Positions 1 to 9,685 are shown, counted from the first letter of the stretch. The stretch: 64,000 nucleotides of DNA from Oscillospiraceae bacterium (GCA_910575505.1 CAJTFK010000005.1:62001-126000), one strand, 5' to 3'. The notes: generated from the sequence alone by a model not told the origin. Numbers and translations: made by a program.

Positions 1-813
1 CAGCATCACCAGCACCAGGCCGGCATACATCCGGCCGAATTCCGCCTTGGACTGGGAGGCCTGCATCAGATTCAGCAGGCCCACGGGAAGGGTCTTCTGT
101 CCGGTGGAGCTGCTCATCAGCGTCATCGAGATGATATACTCGTTCCAGAAGGAGAGAAAATTAAACAGAATGATGGTGATGATGGAGGGCTGGGCCATGG
201 GGAAAATGACACGCACCATGGCCTGTCCATAGCCCGCGCCGTCGATATAAGCCGCCTCCTCAAAATCATGGGGAAGCGTGGCGAAATAGCCGGACAGCAG
301 ATAGATGGTAAAGGGCAGGGCCGTGGAGGCGTACACCAGCGCCAGCACAAACAGGTTGTTGAGAAACAGGGTCTTGCCGAAGAAGTAATTCATCCAGCTG
401 TCCCAGTCCCGCATCATGAGGAAGATGGGCACCACGATGTAGTTCACATTGATAAACAGCCCGGCCATAAAGGCGGTGTTGAGGAACCGTCCCCCCCGGA
501 AGCGGAACCGGGACAGGCAGTAGGCCGCAGGCAGAGCAATCACCAGCAGCAGAATGAGCGCCAGCGCGGTGACCATCACCGAGTTGAGCATATAGCTGCC
601 CATAGAGGCGGCGGTCCATGCCTCCACAAAGTTCTGCCAGTAGAAGCCGGCAGGCAGCGCCCAGGGGTTGCCGTAGAACTCGCTGTTCTGCTTGATGGAG
701 GCCAGGAAGACCCATGCTACGGGGACGATGATGACGATGGCCAGCGTGGCCAGCACGACATAGATAAACGCCTTATACAGTCTGTCCACAGAGGAGGTTT
801 TCTTCGTAGTCAT
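1..813 (-). CDS. Sugar ABC transporter permease, MalG type (3' end beyond window)
   Basis: Inner-membrane permease of a carbohydrate ABC importer (binding-protein-dependent transport family). The reading frame opens at an ATG (813) and runs off the left edge without a stop, so the C-terminus is missing. A hydrophobic helix follows the short basic N-terminus, and further membrane segments follow. The ATPase-docking EAA loop is visible near nt 180-260 (EEAAYIDGAG...P). It lies 12 bp downstream of the MalF-type permease and is the third gene of the operon. No ATPase gene is seen, so a shared MsmK-type ATPase elsewhere is inferred. Substrate unknown. Confidence 0.9.
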   Translation of the reverse strand, partial: MTTKKTSSVDRLYKAFIYVVLATLAIVIIVPVAWVFLASIKQNSEFYGNPWALPAGFYWQNFVEAWTAASMGSYMLNSVMVTALALILLLVIALPAAYCLSRFRFRGGRFLNTAFMAGLFINVNYIVVPIFLMMRDWDSWMNYFFGKTLFLNNLFVLALVYASTALPFTIYLLSGYFATLPHDFEEAAYIDGAGYGQAMVRVIFPMAQPSIITIILFNFLSFWNEYIISMTLMSSSTGQKTLPVGLLNLMQASQSKAEFGRMYAGLVLVML

Positions 814-825
814 ATGGTCGCCTCC

Positions 826-1704
826 TTACATTTCCAGCACTTCCCGCTCCGTCACCTTGTTAACCAGGGCGGACAGCAGGAAGGAAAACAGGAAGATCAC
901 CACACCTGCGGCCATGGAATAGCCATAGAGCCCGGCGTCCTTCTGCGCGTACATGAAGCTCAGGCCCACGTCGGACATGCCGGGAGCCACCATGGACTTG
1001 ACGAAGAGGAAGGCCATATTGATGGTGGAAATAATGAAGAATGTCAGCGTGGTGCGGATGTTGGTCCAGATGAGGGGCAGGGTAATCTGGAAGAACTGGG
1101 TCAGCCGCCCCGCGCCGTCCAGCCCAGCGCTCTCATAGAGGCTGGCAGGCACGGCGGCCATGGAAGCCATATACATGACCATGTAGTAGCCGATGGCCTG
1201 CCAGACCATGGCAATGATGATGCTGACAATGACCATGGGCTGACTCTTCCAGAGAATCTCGATGTTCCGCCCGGCAAAGAATGTAAAAATATTGTTCAGC
1301 ATGCCGGTGGTATCCGGCTTGTAGATGGCGGAGAAGATGCCGGCGATCACCACAATGGACAGAATGTTGGGGATGTAAAAGACGATGCGGAAGAAGTTCT
1401 GCCCCTTGATTTTCTCCCGGGTGAGGATGGCCGCGAAGACGATGGCAAAAAAGAAGGTGATGACTGTCACGGTGACGATCAGCAGAATGGTGTTCTGCAT
1501 GGAGGTGATGAATTTCACGTCCTTTATCAGGATCTTGAAGTTCGCCATGCCAACAAAGGTCTCCGTCGGTGAATAGGCCCCCCGCTCAAAGAGGGACATG
1601 CGGAACACATTCAGCGTGGGAAGAATCATGAACACAAAGTAGAGGATCACTGCCGGGGCCGTACACAGAAGGAGGAACCGGCTTCTGTTCTTGCTGCTGC
1701 GCAT
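826..1704 (-). CDS. Sugar ABC transporter permease, MalF type
   Basis: 292 aa, six predicted membrane helices, first one after the basic N-terminus MRSSKNRSRF. It pairs with the MalG-type protein to form the channel of a carbohydrate importer. The EAA loop (ESAGLDGAGR...LP) in the C-terminal half is the docking site for the ATPase. Length is normal for the family. It follows the binding-protein gene after a 94-bp gap that holds a strong hairpin. Family assignment is secure; the sugar cannot be read from sequence. Confidence 0.92.
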   Translation of the reverse strand: MRSSKNRSRFLLLCTAPAVILYFVFMILPTLNVFRMSLFERGAYSPTETFVGMANFKILIKDVKFITSMQNTILLIVTVTVITFFFAIVFAAILTREKIKGQNFFRIVFYIPNILSIVVIAGIFSAIYKPDTTGMLNNIFTFFAGRNIEILWKSQPMVIVSIIIAMVWQAIGYYMVMYMASMAAVPASLYESAGLDGAGRLTQFFQITLPLIWTNIRTTLTFFIISTINMAFLFVKSMVAPGMSDVGLSFMYAQKDAGLYGYSMAAGVVIFLFSFLLSALVNKVTEREVLEM

Positions 1705-1731
1705 GGAACCGCTCCTTTCTCTCCAATATTG

Positions 1732-1770
1732 AAAGCGGCGGCGTGCAGAACCTGCCCGCCGCCCGCTTTT
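1732..1770 (-). terminator. Intra-operon hairpin between binding protein and permeases
   Basis: GC-rich inverted repeat (AAAGCGGCGGCG paired with CGCCGCC-CGCTTT, one bulge) in the gap between the solute-binding protein and the first permease. Such hairpins commonly stabilise or partly terminate the upstream message so that the binding protein is made in excess. That role is inferred here. Confidence 0.5.
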
Positions 1771-1798
1771 GGCTATGGAATTGTGAAGCGCCGGAGGC

Positions 1799-3184
1799 TT
1801 ATTTCACAACCAGGTTCTCCCGCATGGTGTCGCTGGCGGTCCTGATGCTGTCCACCCACTGGTCCTGGGTCAGAGAACCGCTCACAAGGTTATTGAAGGG
1901 GTCGAAGAAGACCTCGCGCACGCTGCCCAGACCGGGCACGGAGGCATAGGCTGCAAAGCCGCCCATAACCGCAGAAGCGCCATTGTCATAGATGGAGTAG
2001 AACATCTTGTTGTCGCCCTCCATACCGTCGGTAATGCCGGTGATGGGCTGGGCGGCTCCGCCCTTGGCGAAGATCTCAGCGGCCTTGTCGCTGTACATGA
2101 AGGCTATGAACTGCTTGCCGGTGTCGATATTGGACGCTCCGGAGGGAATCCAGATCTGCTCCAGCCAGCAGTAGCTGGCGCTGGTGCCGCTGGCGCCGCC
2201 GGGCAGAGCGCACATGCCCCACTCAAAGCCGTCTTCGCGGGGTGCGTCGGCCATCTCACCCACAATCCAGGTGCCGTTGGGCATGAACAGAGCTTTATTG
2301 TCCAGAATCAGCTGCTGGTTCTGGGTGAAGTCCTGGTCGTTGGCCTGGGCAGGGGTCACCTTGGCGGTATAGCCCGCCAACTTGCTCATCACGTCGAAGC
2401 ACTGCTTGGCCTCATCGGTATCCCATACACCCTCAGCATAGTTCATGGCCTTGTTGAAGAAGTCAGGGCCGCCTACGGAGTAGAGCAGGGTGGGAAAGAA
2501 CGTATCAAAGTAGCCGGTGGTGGGGTAGGTAAACAGAGCGATGTCCTCGGCCTTGGCCTTCTCGCCCAGCTCCCACATCTCGTCCCAGGTGGAGGGAACA
2601 TCCCAGCCCTTCTCCGCAAACAGGCCTGCGTTGTAGAACAGGCCGCAGGGAGAGTAGAACATGGGGGCCAGATAGGTCTTGCCATCGCCGTAGGGATCGG
2701 TGATGTTGGTGCCCACAAAGCCGGGGACCAGCTTGCTGTCGACGGATGCGCTCTCGCCGGGAACGGTCATGGACAGCACATCGGTGATGTCGGCAATAAG
2801 CTTATCCTTGATGAACTGCTCGGTCAGGCCCTTCTCGCGTCCGGTGGCGCAGAGGACCACGTCGGGATAATCGCCGCCCTGCATGGAGGGACCAATCACA
2901 TCCTCCAGGTTCTTCTCCAGGGTCAGCTCCACCTCAACGCCGGTCTCGGCGGTGAAGGCCTCGCAGACCTCCTGCCACATGCCGGGATAGGCGGTCTCAT
3001 AGCCGGAGGAGAGAGCGGCCACCTTGATGGGGCCGGCGGGGGCAGGAGCGGGATCGGGGGTATCCTGGCTGCCGGAATCCGCGGGGGGAGGCGTCTGCGC
3101 GGGAGGCGTCTGAGGCGCGCCGCCGCAGGCGGCCAGAGACAGCGCAATGGCCAGAGTCAGCAAGAGACAGAGAAACTTCTTCAT
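1799..3184 (-). CDS. Extracellular sugar-binding lipoprotein of ABC transporter
   Basis: 461 aa. The N-terminus is a lipoprotein signal (MKKFLCLLLTLAIALSLAAC, acylated Cys about residue 20) followed by a Pro/Ala/Asp-rich linker (about 21-50) and a family 1 solute-binding domain with the usual YPGMWQEVCEAF-like start. It sits outside the cell, tethered by lipid, and hands the sugar to the two permeases encoded downstream. First gene of the operon, behind a sigma-A-type promoter and opposite an AraC regulator that probably controls it. Substrate not assignable. Confidence 0.92.
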   Translation of the reverse strand: MKKFLCLLLTLAIALSLAACGGAPQTPPAQTPPPADSGSQDTPDPAPAPAGPIKVAALSSGYETAYPGMWQEVCEAFTAETGVEVELTLEKNLEDVIGPSMQGGDYPDVVLCATGREKGLTEQFIKDKLIADITDVLSMTVPGESASVDSKLVPGFVGTNITDPYGDGKTYLAPMFYSPCGLFYNAGLFAEKGWDVPSTWDEMWELGEKAKAEDIALFTYPTTGYFDTFFPTLLYSVGGPDFFNKAMNYAEGVWDTDEAKQCFDVMSKLAGYTAKVTPAQANDQDFTQNQQLILDNKALFMPNGTWIVGEMADAPREDGFEWGMCALPGGASGTSASYCWLEQIWIPSGASNIDTGKQFIAFMYSDKAAEIFAKGGAAQPITGITDGMEGDNKMFYSIYDNGASAVMGGFAAYASVPGLGSVREVFFDPFNNLVSGSLTQDQWVDSIRTASDTMRENLVVK

Positions 3185-3242
3185 AGTGTAACCTCCTTAT
3201 GTTTTCGGGAGCCGCGGCCGGGTCACCGGCCCTGTTATGTTC

Positions 3243-3272
3243 AGTATAGCGGTACGGCCGCCGGAAAAGCAA
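3243..3272 (-). promoter_or_regulatory. Promoter of the sugar ABC operon
   Basis: Reads TTGCTT, 18 bp, TATACT on the minus strand, giving a leader of about 50 nt before the binding-protein ATG. The segment just upstream (3273-3320) has two TATCTTGC copies in direct repeat, plausible AraC half-sites. Confidence 0.7.
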
Positions 3273-3320
3273 TGGGTATCTTGCGAAAGTTTTTAGATAT
3301 CTTGCTTTTTGCGTTTTGCC
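3273..3320. promoter_or_regulatory. Direct repeat, possible AraC-type operator
   Basis: The octamer TATCTTGC occurs twice about 20 bp apart (near 3277 and 3298), immediately upstream of the ABC operon promoter. AraC proteins usually bind two directly repeated sites spaced by about two helical turns. Function is inferred from position only. Confidence 0.4.
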
Positions 3321-3444
3321 GGAAATGATGGAGTAAATTCGTCCTCATTTTGGATATCCTCTCTAATCTCAAAATTTACCCCCTCTTATCCTCTCTCCTT
3401 TCCACATAAAAACCGGGAAGAAGCGACAAAATTTTTATGGTAAG

Positions 3445-3473
3445 TTGCATAGTCTCTCTCAATCAGTTATAAT
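3445..3473 (+). promoter_or_regulatory. Promoter of the araC-type gene
   Basis: TTGCAT, 17 bp, TATAAT on the plus strand, about 80 bp before the chosen start at 3559. It shows that an upstream in-frame ATG at 3445 cannot be the start, because that ATG is part of the promoter. Confidence 0.75.
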
Positions 3474-3558
3474 CATTCTGGAAGCCGCCTCTGCCTGTTT
3501 TCAAAAAATTGCGCAGGCAGGCGTCCCCCGCCCCCACTTCACAACGGGAGGTTCCGCC

Positions 3559-4383
3559 ATGAGTCAGCGTCAGTACACCTTTCCCCGGGAGTCGGAATCC
3601 CTTGAGGCCGCCCCCCGGCTGTTATACCTCTCTCAGGCTCAGTACAGCGGCGAATGGAACTCCAGCCTCCACACCCACGGCTGCGCCGAGCTGTTTTTCA
3701 TCACCGGAGGCCACGGCCGTTTCCGCTTCCAGCAGAGGGAATTCCCCGTATCCATCCACGATGCGGTCATCGTCAACGCCAACGTACCGCACACGGAGGT
3801 CAGCCAGCTGGAAAGCCCTCTGGAGTACAAGGTCCTGGGGGTGGAGGGACTGGGCACCCTGGCAGGGGGCGAAGGATATGCCATGCTCCATCTGCACAGC
3901 GGCTGGGATGCGCTGATGGTCTGTCTGGACCTGATGCTCCAGGAGGCCTCCCAGGCCCAGCCAGGCTATGAGCAGGTCTGCCGGAGCCTGTCCACGGCGG
4001 TCATGATTCTTTTAAGCCGCCAGCAGAGCGCCGCTCTTTCCGGCGGACCGCCGGATGCCCGGTCCAACCGGGAATGCGGCTTGGTCCGGCGGTATATCGA
4101 CAACCATTTCAAGGAAAACCTGAGCCTGGATCAGCTGGCCCAGATGGTCCATCTTAATAAGTATTATCTGGCCCACGCCTTCCGCCGGGAATTCGGGGTC
4201 TCCCCCATCAATTATCTGATTTCCAGGCGGATTGAGGAAAGCCGCTTTCTCCTTCGTGAAACAGACCACACCCTGTCCCTGATCGCTCAGATTCTGGGCT
4301 TTTCCTCGCTCAGCTACTTTTCCCAGTGCTTCCGCCGGATAGAGGGCATCAGCCCCCTGGAGTACCGCCGCAGAAACCGCTGA
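3559..4383 (+). CDS. AraC-family transcriptional regulator
   Basis: 274 aa. The N-terminal half is a cupin-like sensing domain (HTHGCAELFFITGG around residue 37), the C-terminal 100 residues carry two helix-turn-helix motifs of the AraC family (SLDQLAQMVHLNKYYLAHAF and the closing SLSYFSQCFRRIEGISPLEY). The start is the ATG 7 bp after GGGAGG; longer in-frame starts overlap the promoter. Divergent from the sugar ABC operon across 374 bp that contain both promoters, so it is the likely sugar-responsive activator of that operon. Confidence 0.9.
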   Translation: MSQRQYTFPRESESLEAAPRLLYLSQAQYSGEWNSSLHTHGCAELFFITGGHGRFRFQQREFPVSIHDAVIVNANVPHTEVSQLESPLEYKVLGVEGLGTLAGGEGYAMLHLHSGWDALMVCLDLMLQEASQAQPGYEQVCRSLSTAVMILLSRQQSAALSGGPPDARSNRECGLVRRYIDNHFKENLSLDQLAQMVHLNKYYLAHAFRREFGVSPINYLISRRIEESRFLLRETDHTLSLIAQILGFSSLSYFSQCFRRIEGISPLEYRRRNR

Positions 4384-4405
4384 CCCCGGGGCTCTCCCAT
4401 GTCCT

Positions 4406-5125
4406 TTACCCGGTCCCTGTGCGGTACATGGTCCCCGGCTGGGGCGTCACGCCGTTGAGCTCCAGCAGCTCCTTCACCGTTACGAACCAATAGCCCTCTT
4501 CCTGGAGGACGTCCACAACGTTCAGAGCCGCATCCACAGAGCTGGCATAGATATCGTGAAGCAGGATGATGCTGTTGGGCTCTGCGCACTCCAGAATTGC
4601 CCGGGTCACCTTCTCCGCGTCCCGGCTCTCCCAGTCCCTGGGATCTACAGACCACTTGACCATAGGCACATTGATTCCGTTCTCCCCGTCGGCGGCCGGC
4701 TGTCCATATGGCGGCCGCAGCCAGTAATCCCCATTCCCCAGCAGCTCCGTCAGGGCAGTCTCTGTCTTGCAGATTTCCCAGGCCACCGTCCCCGCCTCCG
4801 TATTGTCCAGCCGCTGGTGGCTCCAGGTATGGTTTCCAATCTGGTGGCCTTCCCGGGCCATCCGCAGCACCAGGTCCCGGTTTTCCTCAATCTGCTCGCC
4901 AATGAGAAAAAAGGTGGCGCTGGCTCCCCGCTCCCTCAGCCCGTCCAGCAGCTTTTCCGTGGTAGGCCGTTTCGGCCCGTCGTCAAAGGTCAGCGCCACA
5001 TATTTCCGCGGCTCCTCATCCGCTGGTATTTCTGCCGCGGCGTCAGTGGGCACTGTGGCCCCGATGCCCTGGAACAGCAGCACCAGGCCTGTCAAAGCCA
5101 GAAACAACAGCATCGTTCGTCTCAT
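4406..5125 (-). CDS. Polysaccharide deacetylase (NodB domain), exported
   Basis: 239 aa. An N-terminal signal or anchor helix (about residues 4-24) precedes a carbohydrate esterase 4 domain beginning KYVALTFDDGPK. TFDDGP gives the catalytic and metal Asp residues, NHTWSH the zinc-binding histidines, RPPYG motif 3 and LLHD the final catalytic His region. Such enzymes deacetylate peptidoglycan or chitin-like N-acetylglucosamine outside the membrane, and several Firmicute members act in spore cortex formation. It converges with the AraC gene (22 bp between stops). Exact substrate unknown. Confidence 0.9.
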   Translation of the reverse strand: MRRTMLLFLALTGLVLLFQGIGATVPTDAAAEIPADEEPRKYVALTFDDGPKRPTTEKLLDGLRERGASATFFLIGEQIEENRDLVLRMAREGHQIGNHTWSHQRLDNTEAGTVAWEICKTETALTELLGNGDYWLRPPYGQPAADGENGINVPMVKWSVDPRDWESRDAEKVTRAILECAEPNSIILLHDIYASSVDAALNVVDVLQEEGYWFVTVKELLELNGVTPQPGTMYRTGTG

Positions 5126-5309
5126 TTCGCCATCTCCCCAAGTCTTTCGGGGATAGTATGTCCGAAAGACCGGCGGAACATTCTCCTGTTTTGCTTCTGC
5201 TCCTTCTGCGTACTTCGTATTTCCGCAGCGGGCGCAAAAAGGTATGCTGGAGACTGCCTCTCAGCCGCGCAGTCCGGACCTCCGTGAGCGCCAATCGGAA
5301 ACGCGGCAC

Positions 5310-5355
5310 AAAAAAAGCCCTTTGTCTTGGGCCTAGGTTCCCAGGACAAAGGGCT
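5310..5355 (-). terminator. Terminator of the ribosomal protein operon
   Basis: 16-bp stem (AGCCCTTTGTCTTGGG against CCCAGGACAAAGGGCT, one G-U-type mismatch), followed on the minus strand by a seven-T run at 5310-5316. It begins 11 bp after the rplQ stop and closes the long operon. Confidence 0.9.
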
Positions 5356-5366
5356 TTTTCTCTTTT

Positions 5367-5705
5367 TTATTTCACCAGCTCAAGGATTGCGGTCTCCGCC
5401 GCGTCGCCCCGGCGCACGCCAGTGCGGATAATACGGGTATAGCCGCCGTTGCGCTCCGCATAATCGGGAGCAATCTCCTTGAACAGCTTCTTGCAGACGT
5501 CCTCACGGGTAATGAAGCTCATAGCCTGCCGGTAGGCGGCCAGATCGTTCTTCTTGCCCAGAGTAATCATCTTTTCAGCCAAAGGCTTGATCTCCTTGGC
5601 ACGGGTGACGGTGGTCTCCATCTTTCCGTGGTCCAGGAAATCCGTGACCTGCTGACGCAGCATGGCTCTGCGCTGGTCAGAGGTCTTGCCAAGCTTACGA
5701 GGCAT
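5367..5705 (-). CDS. rplQ: 50S ribosomal protein bL17
   Basis: 112 aa, short bacterial form, starting [20 protein letters not shown]. Structural protein near the peptide exit tunnel of the large subunit. Last gene of the operon, 81 bp after rpoA as in other Firmicutes, and directly followed by the terminator. Confidence 0.98.
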   Translation of the reverse strand: MPRKLGKTSDQRRAMLRQQVTDFLDHGKMETTVTRAKEIKPLAEKMITLGKKNDLAAYRQAMSFITREDVCKKLFKEIAPDYAERNGGYTRIIRTGVRRGDAAETAILELVK

Positions 5706-5786
5706 TTCGGTTTCCTCCTTAATACTATTTCTCTTGCGGCGGACAGACCGCCGGCAAACGCCGATGTGTTCCGGTTCCCCAGGGGA

Positions 5787-6737
5787 TCAGCCGTTTTCCT
5801 CATCGGCCAGGTGCAGCCCCATCATCGCCAGCTTGTTGATGACCTCCTCCAGGGACTTCCGGCCCAGATTCCGGACCTTCATCATTTCATCCTCGGTCTT
5901 GGAGATCAGATCCTCTACCGTGTTGATGTTGGCGCGCTTGAGGCAGTTGAAGCTGCGCACGGAGAGATCCAGTTCTTCAATGGTCATCTCCAGCACCTTG
6001 TCCCTCTGTGCCTCCGCCTTCTCCACTACGGTGGGCTTGCTGCCGACATTTTCACTGAGGTCGGTGAACAGTGTGAAGTGGTCGCACAGAATCTTCGCTC
6101 CCAGAGACACGGCATCCCGGGCGGAGATGGTCCCGTCGGTCCAGACCTCCAGCGTCAGCTTATCGAAGTCGCTGGAGGTACCCACACGGGTGGGCTCCAC
6201 GGAATAATTCACCTTGTACACCGGCGTATAGATAGAGTCCACAGCGATGGTGCCGATTACATTCTGCTGAGGCTTATTACGGTCAGCCGGCACATAGCCG
6301 CGGCCATGGGAAAGAGTAATCTCCATGTTGAGGGCGGCCCCATTATCCAGTGTAGCGATATGCAGATCGGGATTCAGAACCTCCACCTCGCCGTCGGCCT
6401 TGATATCGCCGGCAGTCACCACGCAGGGCCCCACCGCCTCAATATACACCGTTTTCACAGACTCGCTGTGGAGCTTGGTCAGAAGACCCTTCACATTCAG
6501 GACGATCTCCGTCACATCCTCCTTCACACCGGGGATGGTGGAAAACTCATGCTGAACGCCGGCGATCTTGATGGTGGTCGGTGCGGTGCCGGGCAGCGAG
6601 GAGAGCATAATGCGGCGCAGCGCGTTGCCCAGTGTGGTTCCATAACCCCGCTCCAGGGGCTCCACGACATACTTGCCATAGGTCACGTCGCCCGGCGTCT
6701 CGATACATTCGATCTGGGGCTTCTCAATTTCAACCAT
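5787..6737 (-). CDS. rpoA: RNA polymerase alpha subunit
   Basis: 316 aa. The N-terminal assembly domain shows [17 protein letters not shown] (about 34-50), which drives alpha dimerisation and beta/beta' binding. The C-terminal domain with helix-hairpin-helix sequence ([15 protein letters not shown] ... [11 protein letters not shown]) contacts UP elements and activators. Between rpsD and rplQ in the standard order. Confidence 0.98.
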   Translation of the reverse strand: MVEIEKPQIECIETPGDVTYGKYVVEPLERGYGTTLGNALRRIMLSSLPGTAPTTIKIAGVQHEFSTIPGVKEDVTEIVLNVKGLLTKLHSESVKTVYIEAVGPCVVTAGDIKADGEVEVLNPDLHIATLDNGAALNMEITLSHGRGYVPADRNKPQQNVIGTIAVDSIYTPVYKVNYSVEPTRVGTSSDFDKLTLEVWTDGTISARDAVSLGAKILCDHFTLFTDLSENVGSKPTVVEKAEAQRDKVLEMTIEELDLSVRSFNCLKRANINTVEDLISKTEDEMMKVRNLGRKSLEEVINKLAMMGLHLADEENG

Positions 6738-6820
6738 GCAGTACCCTCCTTCGTCTTGTCAACGCGGCGATGCAGCGCATGCCGCCTGCGGTTCGTGTCA
6801 TGTTCGAGGGTATCCTCCGA

Positions 6821-7423
6821 TTACTTGGAGTAGAGCTCAACGATCAGGTGCTCCTCCACGGGGATGTCGATATCCTCGCGGGCAGGAAGACGGGTAACGG
6901 TGCCCTTCAGAGTGTTCTTCTCCCGCTCCATCCAAGAGGGCAGCAGGAAGATGGGGGCATCCTGTCCGGTGAGGCGCTTGAAGACCTCGGAAGAACGGCT
7001 GCCCTCGGCCACCTCGATGACGTCGCCGGCCTTGACCTGATAGGAGGGAATGTTGACCTTTTTCCCATTCACGGTGAAGTGGGCGTGATTCACCAGCTGA
7101 CGGGCCTGACGGCGGGTCATGGCGAAGCCCATGCGGTACACAACATTGTCCAGACGGCGCTCCACATTGATCAGCAGGTTGTCGCCGGTCTTGCCGGGGG
7201 CGGCGGCGGCGGCCTCATAGTAGCTGTGGAACTGCTTTTCCAGGATTCCGTAAATAAACTTGACCTTCTGCTTTTCGTTCAGCTGAATGCCATATTCGCT
7301 TTTCTTCTTCCGCATCTGGCCGCCGGGATTCCGGTTGGTTTCCTTCTTGGCATAGCCCATAACGGCGGGAGAAATGCCCAAAGCCTTGCAGCGCTTGGCA
7401 ATCGGCTGCATATTTCTTGCCAT
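6821..7423 (-). CDS. rpsD: 30S ribosomal protein uS4
   Basis: 200 aa, assembly-initiating small-subunit protein with the S4 RNA-binding domain at about 90-150 (RRLDNVVYRMGFAMTRRQAR). Only one cysteine is left in the N-terminal part, so this is the zinc-free form. In the alpha operon; in many Firmicutes rpsD is elsewhere, so its place here is informative. Confidence 0.98.
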   Translation of the reverse strand: MARNMQPIAKRCKALGISPAVMGYAKKETNRNPGGQMRKKKSEYGIQLNEKQKVKFIYGILEKQFHSYYEAAAAAPGKTGDNLLINVERRLDNVVYRMGFAMTRRQARQLVNHAHFTVNGKKVNIPSYQVKAGDVIEVAEGSRSSEVFKRLTGQDAPIFLLPSWMEREKNTLKGTVTRLPAREDIDIPVEEHLIVELYSK

Positions 7424-7447
7424 ATTGCTCGTTACCTCCTCTTTCGA

Positions 7448-7852
7448 TTACACGCGGCGGCGCTTCGGCGGACGGCAGCCGTTGTGGGGGATGGGAGTGA
7501 CGTCCTTAATCATGGTCACTTCCAGACCCACTGCCTGCAAAGCGCGGATGGCGGCCTCACGGCCCTGACCGGGGCCCTTGACGAACACTTCCACAGTCTT
7601 CAGTCCGTGCTCCATAGCGGCGCGGGCGGCGGTCTCCGCCGCAGTCTGGGCCGCGAAGGGGGTGGACTTCTTGCTGCCGCGGAAGCCAAGGCCGCCAGAG
7701 GAGGCCCAGGAGATGGCATTGCCCTGGGAGTCGGTGACGGTCACCATGGTGTTGTTGAAGGAAGAACGGATATGGACCTGGCCACGCTCGATATTCTTCC
7801 TCTCGCGGCGGCGGCGAATGACCTTCTTGCCGCCGGATTTCTGTGCTGCCAT
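7448..7852 (-). CDS. rpsK: 30S ribosomal protein uS11
   Basis: 134 aa. Platform protein of the small subunit, with basic N-terminal tail ([16 protein letters not shown]) and the diagnostic C-terminus [15 protein letters not shown]. 24 bp from rpsD and 15 bp from rpsM. Confidence 0.98.
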   Translation of the reverse strand: MAAQKSGGKKVIRRRRERKNIERGQVHIRSSFNNTMVTVTDSQGNAISWASSGGLGFRGSKKSTPFAAQTAAETAARAAMEHGLKTVEVFVKGPGQGREAAIRALQAVGLEVTMIKDVTPIPHNGCRPPKRRRV

Positions 7853-7867
7853 ATTCTTTCTCCCTCC

Positions 7868-8233
7868 TTACTTCTTCTTGTTGGCGATGGTCTTCTTGGG
7901 TCCCTTGCGGGTGCGGGCATTGGTCTTGCTGCGCTGGCCCCGGACGGGCAGACCCTTGCGATGACGGAGACCGCGATAGCAGCCGATCTCGCTGAGACGC
8001 TTGATGTCCAGCGCGGTCTGGCGCCGGAGGTCGCCCTCGACGGTATAATCGTCAATGGCGTCGCGGAGTTTTTGCTCGTCGGCGTCGCTGAGATCCTTCA
8101 CCCGGATATCGGGGTTCACGCCGGACTTCTCAAGGATGTCCTTGGCGGTTTTTCTGCCAATGCCGTAGATATAGGTGAGGCCGATCTCAATACGCTTATC
8201 CTTCGGCAGGTCAATACCGGCAATACGTGCCAT
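7868..8233 (-). CDS. rpsM: 30S ribosomal protein uS13
   Basis: 121 aa. Head protein that contacts the large subunit and P-site tRNA. Starts [20 protein letters not shown] and ends in the basic tail [20 protein letters not shown]. Preceded by a GGAGGTG ribosome binding site shortly after rpmJ. Confidence 0.98.
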   Translation of the reverse strand: MARIAGIDLPKDKRIEIGLTYIYGIGRKTAKDILEKSGVNPDIRVKDLSDADEQKLRDAIDDYTVEGDLRRQTALDIKRLSEIGCYRGLRHRKGLPVRGQRSKTNARTRKGPKKTIANKKK

Positions 8234-8261
8234 ACTTTTAAAGCACCTCCAATTTCAAATG

Positions 8262-8393
<132 letters not shown>

Positions 8394-8411
8394 TCAGCGG
8401 TATAAAGGTTG

Positions 8412-8630
8412 TTACTTGCTGCGCCAGGTGATCCGGCCCCGGGTCAGGTCGTACGGGGACATCTCCACCGTAACCTTGTCGCCGGGCAGAATCCGGATGA
8501 AATTCATCCTGAGCTTTCCGGAGATATGTGCCAGAATCATGTGCCCATTTCCAATGTCAACCTGGAACGTCGTGTTGGGCAGGGCTTCCACCACAACGCC
8601 TTCCACCTCGATCATGTCGGATTTTGCCAA
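8412..8630 (-). CDS. infA: Translation initiation factor IF-1
   Basis: 72 aa, one OB-fold (S1-like) domain: [20 protein letters not shown], then [19 protein letters not shown]. Binds the 30S A site during initiation. The gene lies 3 bp after the KOW-protein gene. Confidence 0.98.
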   Translation of the reverse strand: MAKSDMIEVEGVVVEALPNTTFQVDIGNGHMILAHISGKLRMNFIRILPGDKVTVEMSPYDLTRGRITWRSK

Positions 8631-8633
8631 ACG

Positions 8634-8918
8634 TCATCCCTCCTGGTCCGGCTGAATCGCCTCACGGTATCCCGCAAGGGTCCTGCGTAGCTCGCTGTTG
8701 CTGATTTTCTCCCCGCCCCGGATTTTCTCAGCGAGGCGGGTGTCGTCCGCCGCCGCAAACAGCACATGCCTGCGCTTTTTGCGCTTGGGGGACTCCACCT
8801 TTCTGGATTTTCCGTCCGCCAGCAGGAGATACTCCCCCTCGACGGCCAGGACAACGAAAAGCTTTCCCTTGTCCCGCCCGGCATCGGAGCGGACGATGTT
8901 TGATTTCGCAATTTCCAT
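8634..8918 (-). CDS. KOW-domain RNA-binding protein (L14e-like)
   Basis: 94 aa. The N-terminal half (IVRSDAGRDKGKLFVVLAVE) is a KOW-type RNA-binding motif of the sort found in ribosomal L14e/L24, followed by a basic stretch (ESPKRKKRRHVLF). The ATG at 8918 is chosen because AGGAGA lies just before it; a TTG at 8936 overlapping the map stop is the alternative. Clostridia often carry this gene between map and infA; it probably works on ribosomes, but its function is not established. Confidence 0.8.
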   Translation of the reverse strand: MEIAKSNIVRSDAGRDKGKLFVVLAVEGEYLLLADGKSRKVESPKRKKRRHVLFAAADDTRLAEKIRGGEKISNSELRRTLAGYREAIQPDQEG

Positions 8919-8932
8919 GCGTTCTCCTGTTT

Positions 8933-9685
8933 TCAAATGGCGGGGGCCGTCAAAATCTCCGGCTCGCCATCGGTGATCAGGATGGTATTCTCATAATGGG
9001 CCGCCCATTTTCCGTCCGCAGTCTTCACCGTCCAGCCGTCGCTGAGCTGCGTGATGGTGGCGGCGCCGGCGTTGACCATGGGCTCAATGGCCAGGGTCAT
9101 TCCCCGGAGGAGCCGGGGACCATGGCCGGGACGGCCGTAATTGGGAATCTCCGGCGGCTCATGCATTTTGGCGCCCACACCGTGGCCCACATATTCCCGG
9201 ACCACGGAGAAGCCATTTTCTTCCACATACCGCTGCACGGCGGCGGAGATGTCCTGAAGCCGGTGCCCCTCCCGGGCGAAGCGGATTCCCTCAAAAAAGC
9301 TCTGTCTGGTCACGTCGATGAGCTTCTGAGCCTCCGGGCTGATGGTCCCGCAGGGAAAGGTGGCCGCACAGTCTCCATGAAAGCCCCCGATGTACGCGCC
9401 CACGTCCACGCTGACGACATCGCCCTCCCGCAAAACCCGTTTGCCGGGAATGCCGTGGATAATCTCGTCGTTCACACTGATGCAGACGCTGGCCGGGTAG
9501 CCGTTGTAATGGAGAAAGGACGGAACCGCGCCCTGTTTGCGGATGAACCGCTCTACCTCCGCGTTGATCTCCTGGGTTGTAACGCCGGGCCTTACCATTT
9601 CCCCTGCCAGAGCACGGGCAGCCGCGGTAATTTTTCCGGCACGGCGCATCAAGTCGATCTCCTGGGGGGATTTGAGAATGATCAT
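8933..9685 (-). CDS. map: Methionine aminopeptidase, type I
   Basis: 250 aa cytoplasmic metalloprotease that removes the initiator Met. Metal ligands lie in VSVDVGAYIGGFHGDCAAT, GHGVGAKMHEPPEIPN and the C-terminal ...EPMVNAG and ENTILIT segments. No N-terminal extension and no SH3 or zinc domain. Between adk and the KOW gene, 7 bp from adk. Confidence 0.96.
   Translation of the reverse strand: MIILKSPQEIDLMRRAGKITAAARALAGEMVRPGVTTQEINAEVERFIRKQGAVPSFLHYNGYPASVCISVNDEIIHGIPGKRVLREGDVVSVDVGAYIGGFHGDCAATFPCGTISPEAQKLIDVTRQSFFEGIRFAREGHRLQDISAAVQRYVEENGFSVVREYVGHGVGAKMHEPPEIPNYGRPGHGPRLLRGMTLAIEPMVNAGAATITQLSDGWTVKTADGKWAAHYENTILITDGEPEILTAPAI

Noticed and set aside
268..1572. Long plus-strand open frame opposite the permease genes
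   Set aside because: A shadow of the two minus-strand permeases; His/Gly-rich nonsense composition and no ribosome binding site.
3445..3558. N-terminal extension of the AraC-type regulator from an upstream ATG
   Set aside because: The ATG overlaps the -35 of a TTGCAT-17-TATAAT promoter and has no ribosome binding site. The ATG at 3559 has GGGAGG at proper distance.
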